Positions 9,734 through 18,236 of a stretch of DNA of 24,233 nucleotides are shown piece after piece. The position numbers were made by a program, and so were the translations under genes. Location: assembly GCA_032988165.1 (NCBI GenBank), contig JANTQF010000453.1:1-24233 (forward strand). The letters are read 5' to 3'. A model generated the notes under the pieces. It saw only the letters and a list, made by a program, of their open reading frames with translations. It searched no databases and was not told the origin of the DNA. The first letter of the stretch is position 1. Every line of letters begins with the position of its first letter. This DNA is from Emmonsiellopsis sp. PD_33 (lineage: Eukaryota > Ascomycota > Eurotiomycetes > Onygenales > Ajellomycetaceae).

Positions 9734-11356
9734 ATGGCAGTCGAGAAGAAAGATAAGAAGCGCAAGGGTTGGTTGTTGCCTCTCCCCTCTAATGTTTCTA
9801 TTTCCTCCCAATTCAAACCAGCACTGACACTGTTCTGTAGCCGCCGTCTCCGCGACCCCGGCACCCAGCGACCCGCCCTCCAAAAAGACCAAGAAGTCCG
9901 CTTTGAAACCCACTAAGGCTCAGGAGGAGGCGCCTGCAAAACCCTCGATTCTCAAGAAGGCCAAGGCTGTAGAAGCTACCAATGGCGATTCCAAGGCCAA
10001 GCCTGTTCCTGTCAAGGTCACCAGCGAACCCGCCAGACAGGTCCGTCCCCGCAAGCGCGCCGCCGACTTTTTGAGCGACGACGAGGGCGAACCTAAGAAG
10101 CCGGCTGCCTCGCCTGCTGCTGCGAAGACTGTGGCTGGCGAAATCGAGAAGCCAAGCAAGAAGAAGTCGAAGAAGGGAGAGGAGGTTTCTGCCCCAGTCG
10201 CGGCCACGGAGAAGAAGGCTGCCAACGCTGGCAAGAAGGGCAAGGATGCTACAGAGCCCACTAAGCAGGTAGCCAAAGTTACGACGGATGTGGATGAGAG
10301 TGAAGATGAGGATGACCAAACTGCCGCTTTGATCCAAGGGTTCGAGAGCAGTGGTGACGAGGATGCATCCGGTGACGAGGGATTCGAACCTGGCAGCGAG
10401 GTACCAGCCATCCCAGATTCAAAACAGGCGAAGAGAAAATTGCGCAAAATGAAGAAGTCTGGCACAGAAGTTGAGGAGCCGGGCACAGTCTACGTTGGGT
10501 AAGTCAATGTTCTATCTTCTAGCTCCCTAGATATTATCCCGAACAATCCGCTAATGTAAAATCTAGCCGCATCCCCCACGGCTTCTACGAGCACGAAATG
10601 CGCGCCTACTTCTCCCAATTCGGCCCAATCACCCGCCTCCGCCTCTCCCGCAACCGCACAACCGGCCACTCCAAGCACTTCGCCTTCATCGAATTCGACT
10701 CCGCCTCTGTCGCCCAGGTCGTCGCTGACTCCATGGACAACTACCTCATGTTCGGCCACATCTTGAAATGCAGAGTCGTGCCTAACGAGCAGATTCATGC
10801 GGATCTGTGGAAGGGCGCAAACAAGCGGTTCAAGAAGACGCCGTGGAACGCGATTGAGAAGCGGAGATTGGAGGCGGGGAAGACGAGAGAGCAGTGGGGG
10901 AGGAAGATTGAGGCGGAGGAGAAGAAGAGGGCGGAGCGCGCGGAGAAAATGAAGGAGTTGGGTTATGAGTTTGAGATGCCGGATATTAAGAGGGTGGAGG
11001 ATGTGCCTGTTCAAGAACAGGTGCAGGCTATTGATGGGGCGGAGACTGCTGCTGCCATTGAAGCTCCCCCTGCTGCTGAAAAGGAAGAGGCCGTTGAAGT
11101 GGCAAAGACGACACCCAAAAAGGCGAAGAAGGGAAAGAAAGATACCCCGGTGAAGGAGGCTGCTGCTAAAGAACCCGAGAAGAAGAAGGAGGAGAAGATT
11201 ACCCCCAAAAAGAAGGAGAAAAAGGCTATTGCTGCAGATACCCCTGAGAAGCCGGGCAAGGCGCAAAAGGAGAAAGCCAAGGGAAGCCCTGCGGTGGGCA
11301 AGGCCGAGAAGAAGACTGAGAAAGCGAAGAGCAAGGGAAAAAAGGCGAAGGCTTAG
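9734..11356 (+). CDS. nop15: Nop15-like nucleolar RRM protein, 60S ribosome biogenesis
   Basis: Three exons, 493 aa: 9734-9767, 9841-10498, 10567-11356. Introns are 73 bp (GTTGGT...TAG) and 68 bp (GTAAGT...TAG). The first exon codes only MAVEKKDKKRK plus one base. The N-terminal ~225 residues are Lys/Ala/Glu-rich and disordered, with an acidic patch (ESEDEDD). One RRM follows at about 227-304, with RNP2 VYVGRI and RNP1 KHFAFIEF (267-274). After it come RVVPNEQIHADLWKGAN and a basic helix, typical of Nop15 and human NIFK. The C-terminus is a long KKE/AKK-rich tail. Yeast Nop15 binds ITS2 of 27S pre-rRNA in pre-60S particles with Cic1; the same role is inferred here. The tail makes it longer than yeast Nop15. 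Confidence 0.92.
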
Positions 11357-11614
11357 TGGTGTTTTATGTAAATGGTTCGGTTTAATCTGTCAGGTATTTC
11401 TTGTTTGTTTTCTCACTCTTTTGTGTATTTATGTTGGGGATATTTGAGGTGCAGTACTAGAATCATAGCTTTTTATTCAGGTTCAACATTCCCTTCCCAG
11501 CGTAGGTTCGCTTCAGCATACCAACCGAAAAGAAAATAGTAAAGAAAACTATACTCGGGGTATTTTCATAATCCATTCATTCCCCCTTATTCCTCCATCT
11601 TCTCCCTTCCTATC
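11357..11614. terminator. Convergent 3' regions of nop15 and the MYND gene
   Basis: 258 bp between two stop codons that face each other. T-rich on the Nop15 side, A-rich around 11520-11560. Both transcripts must end here. No individual poly(A) signal is certain. Confidence 0.5.
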
Positions 11615-12484
11615 CTACATACCAGCCAACTGCTCCATCATCCCCCCCATCCCCATCCCCCCATACCCCACCGGACCCCCATAAACCCTCTCCCCCATCA
11701 ACCTCAACTTCATCGGCATCAGGGAATCCGCATAATGCTCCACAATATCACTCGTCTCGACAGCGTGGTAGATGCAGCAGGGACTATTCCTATCCCTTGC
11801 GCGACGGATACATGCGCGGCGCTTCTCCGCATTCCACCAGAGCGGGAGAATGCCCAGTTTTTCCGGGTTGGAGAAGGCATCCGGCGAGACGTTTGGCGGG
11901 AGCGAGATTGCATTTGCACTGGGATTCTTGTTGTCTTCGGTTGATGTTTTGGTTTCCGTTTCCGTTTCCGTTTCCTTGCCGTTCTCATCCTTCACCACCC
12001 CCCCTTTCCCTCCCTCCCCCTCCCCCTCCCTCTCCACCCCCCTCAACCTCCCCACCTCCCCCCTCAACACCTCCCTCTCCAAATCCCGTCCCAACACCCT
12101 CTCCGCCCTCCCCAGAAACTCTCGAAAATCCCCCGTCGGATCCATGCCCCCATACAACCCGCCCGCATCCCCACACATCACATACTCATCCTCCACACGC
12201 ATACGATAAATATCCACGAGGACATCAAACACCTCGTTCTCGCCGCCCGGCAGGGACTCGAGGTAGCGGTTGTTGGTGATGGCGCCGAAGGTGCAGGTGT
12301 AGCCCTTGTGGGAGCGCTTCCAGTCGGCTTTTTGGCAGGCGGGGGAGCAGTAGCGGGCGGAGTGGCAGCGGGCGCAGCGTTTGAGGGGGGTGGTTGGGGT
12401 GGGGGGTTTGTGGCAGGTTGTGCAGGTTGGTTGTTTACTAGTAGGGGGGGTTGATGATGGGGCTGGGGTTGAGGTGGGTGGCAT
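11615..12484 (-). CDS. MYND-type zinc finger protein
   Basis: Single exon, 289 aa from the Met at 12484. The MYND finger spans about residues 21-64: Cys21, Cys24, Cys37, Cys40, Cys46, Cys50, His59 and Cys64, with RYCSPACQKADWKRSHK in the consensus position. A conserved-looking C-terminal block follows (KLGILPLWWNAEKRRACIRR, then CCIYHAVETSDIVEHYADSL) that I associate with a family of short Eurotiomycete MYND proteins. MYND domains bind proline-rich peptides in partners; no enzyme domain is visible. An acidic low-complexity linker includes ETETETETKT, coded by a GTTTCC-type hexanucleotide repeat near 11950-11972. The tail is Gly/Met-rich. The open frame continues upstream to 12616, but that extension is Lys/His-rich and lacks conservation signs, so the internal Met ten codons before the Pro-rich segment is preferred. 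Confidence 0.85.
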   Translation of the reverse strand: MPPTSTPAPSSTPPTSKQPTCTTCHKPPTPTTPLKRCARCHSARYCSPACQKADWKRSHKGYTCTFGAITNNRYLESLPGGENEVFDVLVDIYRMRVEDEYVMCGDAGGLYGGMDPTGDFREFLGRAERVLGRDLEREVLRGEVGRLRGVEREGEGEGGKGGVVKDENGKETETETETKTSTEDNKNPSANAISLPPNVSPDAFSNPEKLGILPLWWNAEKRRACIRRARDRNSPCCIYHAVETSDIVEHYADSLMPMKLRLMGERVYGGPVGYGGMGMGGMMEQLAGM

Positions 12485-13021
12485 GTTGGTATGTAGGATT
12501 GATGCAGGTTGGTTGAGGGCTGTGATAGGGGATTTCTTTCTTTTTTTTTCCCCGGGAAGTTGGATTTTTCTGAAGGCAGGTAGGTGGTGGTTATATTTCT
12601 TGTGTCGATTGAGCACGGAATACTATTTATTTGGTTGTCTGTCAGTTTAGTTGGCAACGGAACCGTTAAACACTGCTGATAATTCGTTGCTGGGGGGTTT
12701 AGAGGAAGTATGCATCTAATGCAGTAACTACTATTATTCTACATTTCTTTCACATAGGTTTTCATGACTATTGAGTTTTTGTGTAGTTAACTCTCTTGTT
12801 ATGGATGTACAGAGTACTCTACTAACCCCTGAGGTTATTTACTCCTGGGTCTAATTACAAATCCCCCATATCCCAGTATCATGAGCATGAGAAGCAAGTG
12901 CATTAATATGTGGGCAACGGCCGTACGCTGACTCGCTGAGTACATCAATTCTGATCAAGGACTGTTTCCGCCATGAAAAATCAAAAAATCAAAACACAAA
13001 AAAAGAAATCAGAGGTTTGAA
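12485..13021. other. Upstream region of the MYND gene, no other gene seen
   Basis: About 540 bases. The first part, on the minus strand, is the MYND gene leader and promoter, with a poly-T/A tract near 12540-12550. The rest is AT-rich with no supported gene. An A-rich run at about 12998-13006 is the Pol III terminator of the tRNA-Gly when read on the minus strand. Confidence 0.55.
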
Positions 13022-13093
13022 TGCATCAGCCGTGAATCGAACACGGACCTCTTGCTTGGAAGGCAAGAATCCTAACCATTGGACCACTGAAGC
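13022..13093 (-). tRNA. tRNA-Gly (anticodon TCC)
   Basis: Read on the minus strand, the sequence folds as a cloverleaf. The anticodon stem CTTGC/GCAAG encloses loop CTTCCAA (anticodon TCC), and the T arm is CCGTG-TTCGATT-CACGG. The acceptor strands GCTTCAG and CTGATGC pair with one U-U mismatch at position 3:70. A discriminator A follows. There is no intron. Downstream on the same strand is a run of seven T, a Pol III terminator. Decodes GGA. Confidence 0.88.
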
Positions 13094-13803
13094 GGTTTTT
13101 GTATATTTGTCAAATGGATCTGTGGACTTTATTTGTTGAGTAGTTTAGCCTTTTTTTCTGTGGTGGTTCGGCAAAGCTCATTTTAAGTCTGGCGCTTTGC
13201 CTGTTTGGGTTAAGCGTGTTTCGGCTATGGTCTGTTCGGCAGTGCACCTGCTGCAGGTGCTGAACGTCTTGAATCGATTGTGCCTATAACAGTCCATATC
13301 TATTTCGAACCATTAAAGTCATTGATACCACAAATGATTGATGATTAACACTGACTTTATTCCATGTTTAGTGAAGAATTCCGGATCTTAGAGTCTAACT
13401 GCTTTAAGTTAAGACCTTTTACTATTGCCATATGACACGGCCTATGATTCTTGATTACTACTTATAATGGATGGAACCAAGCCTGGTTGCACTTTAATTA
13501 GAGAGATGTTTACACTTTTAACCCCCAAGAGTTCGAGTCCATTGGCATGGTTATCGGCCTCGGAAGAGGCAGAGATAAGACAATAGGGCCCAAGAGAGAC
13601 TACTCTACGGACTTATTCCATGCGCCTAGCTAGTTCGTCCACACTGAAATGCTGTCCAGGCTGACTAAAATCTTAGATCGGGTGATATACAACAAGAAGA
13701 GGAATATCAATGGGCAGTTTTGTATTCCAGCATGCAAAAAAAAAAATATCACCTCCACTTTGGGAGGCCAGAAGCTCGGTCGGATAGACAAAAAGGAATT
13801 AAA
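13094..13803. other. Spacer between the two tRNA genes
   Basis: About 710 bases, AT-rich, with no supported protein or RNA gene. It includes a near-palindrome around 13243-13260 (GCACCTGCTGCAGGTGC) and a B-box-like GTTCGAGTCC near 13530 that lacks the rest of a tRNA. Confidence 0.5.
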
Positions 13804-13877
13804 TGGTCCCAACGAGGGTCGAACTCGCGACCTTGGCGTTATTAGCACCACGCTCTAACCAACTGAGCTATGGGACC
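13804..13877 (-). tRNA. tRNA-Ile (anticodon AAT)
   Basis: Complete cloverleaf on the minus strand. Acceptor GGTCCCA/TGGGACC pairs perfectly, the D arm contains AGCTCAGTTGGTTAGAGC, the anticodon loop is CTAATAA (AAT) and the T arm is GCGAG-TTCGACC-CTCGT. A discriminator A follows. No intron. A TTTTT terminator follows at about 13790-13794. Decodes ATT and, after inosine modification, ATC. Confidence 0.97.
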
Positions 13878-14211
13878 GGAAGCTGGTGGGATCGGGTCCA
13901 ATGGGAAAGGCGAAGGCTGGGGTTGGACGCGGATTGTGTTGGCGGAGTGTAGATAAACGGTGGTGATGTGAGTGAGGCCTGGGGGTAATAAAAATATAGT
14001 ATATACTACTCAAAATAAAAGAAGAAAAGAAAAGAAAAAAACATGGCGCATGCCATCTGTGGATAGATCAAATGCGATCATGCGGGGCGGCAGTAGGTTT
14101 AAATATTTATTTATCTGCATCCCCAAACATCTACTTACCCCCTTTTGAACTCTCCCAGCTATGTACAACAACCACAACCCCAACCCGCAAGAAGATCTAT
14201 AGAAAAGATAT
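13878..14211. other. Spacer between tRNA-Ile and the secreted Cys-rich gene
   Basis: About 330 bases. Part must be the 3' UTR of the minus-strand gene ending at 14212. An A-rich run (AAAAGAAGAAAAGAAAAG) lies near 14018-14040. Nothing else seen. Confidence 0.5.
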
Positions 14212-14757
14212 TTACTTCTTCTTCCTACACAGCCCAACACAATGATTCCGATTCCACCAATGCCCACACTTATTAATCTGAAACACACAGGTACTCCTAT
14301 CCGACCCATCACAATACCTGCCCGAACCACAATCGCCCGCCGCACAATTACAATCCTCCATCCTCGCCTCCAACCCCAGCCGCGGCGCCTCAAAATCATC
14401 CAACGTCGTCGTCAGCAACTTGAACGTCTCAAAGTCAAAAAACCGCTCGCCCTCCGCCCGCAGCGCGGGCGGGATCTCGTTGGCCTGCGTGATGTGCTCG
14501 ATTACCTCGGCGAGGAAATCGGATTGCTCGTCTTTGAGCGCGTGCGTGGCTTGGTAGGCGTGGATGCGGCTGATGAGGAGCTGGGTTTTGGACGGGGCGT
14601 CGAGGGTTGAGAGGATCTGGTAGCGCTCGGCTTCGGGCTGGTGCATGAGGACGCCGTAGAGCTTGTCGGCTTCGGGCGCGGTGAGGGCGAGGGTGGGGAG
14701 GATGAGGGTGCTCAGGCCTAGGAGGGTGGGGAGGGCGAGGGAGGTGAGGAAGTGCAT
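14212..14757 (-). CDS. Secreted proprotein with an 8-cysteine C-terminal domain
   Basis: Single exon, 181 aa. Residues 1-24 form a signal peptide (long Leu/Ala/Thr core ending LPTLA). Residues 25-132 contain no Cys and are predicted helical, rich in Glu, Leu and Ala, ending GLEAR. From Met133 a 49-residue tail carries eight cysteines with spacing C-1-C-4-C-5-C-7-C-6-C-8-C-3-C, then ends RKKK. The layout is signal, cysteine-free spacer, compact disulfide domain, as in many secreted fungal proproteins. The single Arg132 before the Cys domain is a possible cleavage site, but no Lys-Arg Kex2 site is present. I do not recognise the family and assign no activity. It is divergent from the secreted SH3b gene at 15373, so the two may share control. 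A minus-strand TATATAAA lies at 14917-14924, 160 bases upstream of the ATG. Confidence 0.82.
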   Translation of the reverse strand: MHFLTSLALPTLLGLSTLILPTLALTAPEADKLYGVLMHQPEAERYQILSTLDAPSKTQLLISRIHAYQATHALKDEQSDFLAEVIEHITQANEIPPALRAEGERFFDFETFKLLTTTLDDFEAPRLGLEARMEDCNCAAGDCGSGRYCDGSDRSTCVFQINKCGHWWNRNHCVGLCRKKK

Positions 14758-15372
14758 GGTTTGTTTGGGGTTGGGGTTGGGATTGTTTTTCTCCTTGAAT
14801 TGGCTTGATGGGGTATATTCTTCGGAAGCCCCTGGGATGTTTGTTTTTCGAGGGTTTATTTGGGATGGTGGTTATTGGACCAGAATGAGATCAACATCAG
14901 CTGCAAGACGGCAGAATTTATATACTTCTGCTAGACCCCAATGAGGTATTTAACTGAGAGGCCGGCGTACAAGGGTGTAGTATGTTTATTTAAGCTTACT
15001 TCGTATTGTTGATGTTTCGCCCGCTCAGCCCCCCCCTCGTTCCCGCAGAGCATCCAAACCAACACGAGAGTACGACGTTGATCCCTCTTCGAGTCTTTTT
15101 AGAACTGCTGTGGGGAGAAATACGAGAGACTAAAGGAAAGACAATGAGTGATATTTATCTGATCTAGGGGGTTTGAGTTATTTTATATCCCGCTCACAGA
15201 TAAGACCCGGCAAGGAACGAACTATAAGAACGTCAATGCCAGTCGAACTCTCAGAGACTCGTCCGAGGTTACATAGACACGAACATTCTTTCCCCTTCGC
15301 CACTCTGAGTCCCCTCTTTGGTTGGCTGAAGCCCCTTTCCACCCTGCAAACCGTTTACTTCAAGTTTATACC
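14758..15372. promoter_or_regulatory. Shared promoter region of two divergent secreted-protein genes
   Basis: 615 bp between two divergent start codons. TATATAAA (minus strand, 14917-14924) suits the left gene. TATAAGAA (plus strand, 15223-15230) lies 143 bases before the right ATG. No open frame in between has support. Confidence 0.5.
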
Positions 15373-15852
15373 ATGAAGTTCCTCGCCGCCGTTCTCGCGG
15401 TGCTGCCTATCCTCGCAGTCAATGCTGCACCTGCACCAGACTCACACCTGGCTGCCAGGGACGGTTGTGCAGCAACGGTCACAGCTTCAGCGCTGAAATG
15501 CCGCACTGGTCCCGGGACAAAGTACACGGCCGTCCGCCAGTATCCCAAGAACAGAGTGCTTTTCTTCCGCTGCCAGGACTATGGAGAAATGGGGTATGTG
15601 CTTTCTCGAGCAAATATTTTTTGTTTTTTGACCCTATTACACTTTTGAATGAATCTCCGGGTTAACCGAACGGTGTGTGTTATAGATGGTGGGGTAAAAC
15701 GGATGATGGTTGTTTTGTCGATCGTGGCTATGTTGAGATCTTTAGTAGGTGGTCCTGGGTGTCCTTCATCTTTCTTTCTCGTGTAGGACCATCGTGGCTG
15801 ACAATTGCGGCTAGGGCCACATGGGAAATTCTGTAATCCACCAGAGTGTTGA
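15373..15852 (+). CDS. Small secreted SH3b-domain protein
   Basis: Exon 1, 15373-15593, begins with a signal peptide (MKFLAAVLAVLPILAVNAAPAP) followed by an SH3b-type core (ATVTASALKCRTGPGTKYTA). Intron 15594-15685 has a GTATGT donor and TAG acceptor. Exon 2, from 15686, continues with WWGKTDDGCFVDRGYVEIF. This is the fold of bacterial-type SH3 (SH3_3) domains found in many small secreted fungal proteins; in bacteria such domains bind cell-wall peptides, but the fungal ligand is not known. The end is uncertain. The preferred model has a second intron 15745-15814 (GTAGGT donor, CTGAC branch site at 15798, CTAG acceptor) and a last exon 15815-15852 that brings the Cys count to six (105 aa). Without it the frame stops at 15836 (123 aa). 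The start is the Met that opens the signal peptide; an upstream in-frame start at 15322 would bury it. Confidence 0.72.
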
Positions 15853-17124
15853 ATAAGAACACCGGATAGAAATGAGGGAGCCTGGTTGTCTTTTAATAGA
15901 GCATTGAGGTTGGAGGGTTTCTTTTTGATAGTTCAGGGGCGGGGCGGGTGAGCGGAGAGCGGAGAGCGGAGAGCGGAGGGCTGTTCTTTTCTTCAAGTTC
16001 TTAGGCGAGATCGCAAGACATATATCTTCTTTGCGGAAAGAGTACTCCGCCATGTGTAAAACCAGACCCTGCGGGAACAAAACAACCTCGTTGTAATGCC
16101 AATAAATATGTGAGATAGAAACATGATGTCGAACAGCCACAAAATCACGTGCCGCTGAAACCACGCTAACCAAATCCACCCTAGCCCCTCGCTACCAAGA
16201 AAAACCTATAAAACCAAAAAATTCCAAACCTCACCTTCCTCTCTCTTCCTTTTCTCCCCCCAACTCCTCGCTCAAAGAATCGCATTCAAAGCTTACGCAC
16301 AGGAGATCGCATCTCGCGGTTCTTCATACCCTTTCCCTATCAGCTTTGGGAGAAAGTCCCCGGACACCCTGCACCACGCTCTTTGACCGGAGCGCGTTGT
16401 TCATTCTCAAGCCAGGCAATGCGGAAACGCGCCGCCATAGAAGCAATTTGAGAGCGGCTTATGCCTTCCCTCTTCCTCGGAGGTATAAAAGAGAAATCCC
16501 CGTCCTGTCTATTTCCCCCGTCCCGGCCCGACTTTGGGAGTTTTTTGAGGCTTCTGGAGGAAAACAATTGGGTTTGGGGTGGGGGATTGGATGTATAGGG
16601 CGGTGGGTTTTTCGGGGTCGGTTGCCTTTCGTCGTGTTTGGATAGTCATGCGATTGCCTGCTCGTTCTCTCCCTCGTGAGGGGGGGTGGATGATGGGTAA
16701 CTCGATGGGGCTTATTCTTGAGGCGAGGAGTTCATGATGTTCTTTTTCTTTCATTAAGGTCTGTAGCTTATGGAAAGCGGCGATGGGTGTCTTTGGTTTC
16801 CTTGCTCGTATGGGGTTGGATGCGGAAGATTGCCCGTTGCAGATGCCTTGTCGGATGGGCCGGACTTTGTTTTTGTTTTACGTTCAGGTGATGATATACC
16901 AATCATAGAGTCAAGCACAGAGGGTCTCTAAGACCCGTTGACGACTTACGATTTAAAACCTATCTGATGAACACTATGAACCTGCGCGTGGCTTTGGTTT
17001 CAGTTCAGACATGGACTCATATTTTGTATAGTGTATATACATCTCATCAATCGAATAAAGAATAATCATTCAAACACATAATACTCTCTCCATCACACCC
17101 AACCCACCACCATCATCCACATTA
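15853..17124. other. Gene-free stretch with promoter-like block
   Basis: About 1.27 kb with no supported protein gene. It contains an AGCGGAG tandem repeat (about 15952-15978). A promoter-like arrangement follows: CACGTG at 16146-16151, TATAAAA at 16207-16213, then a pyrimidine-rich tract at about 16229-16270. A second TATAAAA lies at 16484-16490. No open frame with family resemblance follows either one. The right end is probably the 3' UTR of GET1. Confidence 0.5.
15950..15980. repeat. AGCGGAG tandem repeat
   Basis: The 7-base unit (GAGCGGA in another phase) is repeated about four times. Confidence 0.9.
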
Positions 17125-17891
17125 TCATTGCACCTTCTCCCAAACCTTCACCCTCACCTTCTCCCCCTCCCCCCTATTCCCATTCCCACTTCCAATAACA
17201 TAAACAACCGTAGCCCCCACCGCATCCCCAACCAGCGCCACAACCGCCGCACACGCCCCGCCCCAAACCTGTATACTCACGGAGCCCATCGGCGCCCTGG
17301 GAAACGACAACACCCACTCAACCTGCCACGGCATCCAGCCCGGCGGCAGCGCAAACACCGCCGTCCGCGAGTACCAGAATTGCAGGAACAGCATGAGGCC
17401 GGAAGTCCCCGCCCACCGGACGGATTTGACGGCCATGTCGAAGGATGATTTTGCGTTGCTGAGGGCTTTGTCTGGATGGTGGTGGAGATGTGGTTAGTTT
17501 GGTGTATGTGTGTGGGTGTGAGTGTGTGGGAAAAACGGCAAAAACGCACTCTTGGCCTCATATGTCTCCAGCGCCTTATCATGGCGACGCCGCAGCTTGG
17601 CCCATTTTGCAAATTCGTCCTGCGAGCTGGTCGCTTTTAGTTCGCGGTTTAGCTGGACGACGTCGAGCTTTAGACGGCGCTGTTCACGGGCGAGCTGGGA
17701 GGTGCGGTGGGGGAGTTTGATGTAGAGGAGCCATAGCTGTGGTAGAATGAATGGGTTAGAGATGGGTGGTATTGAGAGGGGAGAGGGCGGGACGGGGTAT
17801 ATACCAGGCTATCTATAGTGCTTGCGCCGATTGTGTTGACTAGGTAGATGAGGATGTGGAGGAGGAGAACAGTGATTAGGAGGGACAGCAT
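17125..17891 (-). CDS. get1: Get1, ER receptor subunit for tail-anchored proteins
   Basis: Three exons, 206 aa: 17805-17891, 17550-17736, 17125-17471. Introns are 68 bp (GTATAT...CAG) and 78 bp (GTGCGT...CAG). The topology is that of Get1/WRB: a first membrane segment at about 2-22 (LLITVLLLHILIYLVNTIG), a charged cytosolic coiled coil at about 38-100 (QLAREQRRLKLDVVQLNREL and DEFAKWAKLRRRHDKALETY), then two membrane segments at about 109-133 and 155-190. FAKWAKLRRRHDK is a characteristic family stretch. Get1 with Get2 forms the ER membrane insertase that takes tail-anchored proteins from Get3; the coiled coil is the Get3 docking part in yeast. The gene is divergent from the PTAR1-like gene with 345 bp between starts. 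The C-terminal tail (GNGNRGEGEKVRVKVWEKVQ) is hydrophilic. Confidence 0.93.
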
Positions 17892-18236
17892 GGTTGCGTC
17901 TTGTCTTTATGTTGGTTTTGTGCTGCTGATTTGGCAGAATCGCACATTCAAGGATGATGGTTGGCGGTTCGCATTGGCTTTGCGGGGGGGAATACCGGCG
18001 GGCAGGGCAAGGTAGAGATGTGTATTCCGGATGGCTCGGATCAGCGGTTCATAGCTTTGGGGGAGGGAATATCTGGTATATTGGCACCTTGAAGCTCGCA
18101 GTCGTGGTTGACTCCAGAATTGTTGCGAGCTTGGCGGTGGTGATGTTTGCTCTGTTTGCATCCTATATCAAGTCAACATCATCTCCGCATCGCAATTACC
18201 AACCTGCACAACAACATCAACATCCTACGACAAGAA
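17892..18236. promoter_or_regulatory. Shared promoter of get1 and the PTAR1-like gene
   Basis: 345 bp between two divergent start codons. No TATA box is obvious. An in-frame upstream ATG at 18147 would add 30 residues to the right gene, but its product shows no conservation signs. Confidence 0.55.

Noticed and set aside
9813..11266. Long minus-strand open frames opposite nop15
   Set aside because: They mirror Lys/Glu/Ala-rich coding DNA and read as Leu/Ser/Phe-rich low complexity; the + strand carries the RRM.
11772..12279. Pro/Ser-rich + strand frames opposite the MYND gene
   Set aside because: Antisense shadows; the zinc finger and the conserved C-terminal block are on the minus strand.
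13335..13355. TGATGA followed by CTGA, as in a C/D snoRNA
   Set aside because: The boxes are only six bases apart, leaving no room for a guide; no terminal stem.
13520..13545. B-box-like GTTCGAGTCC suggesting a third tRNA
   Set aside because: No A box, no pairing acceptor or anticodon stem upstream, and no cloverleaf.
16340..16645. Overlapping frames on both strands after the promoter-like block
   Set aside because: No family resemblance, no believable start (the + frame opens at TTG), and no exon continuation.
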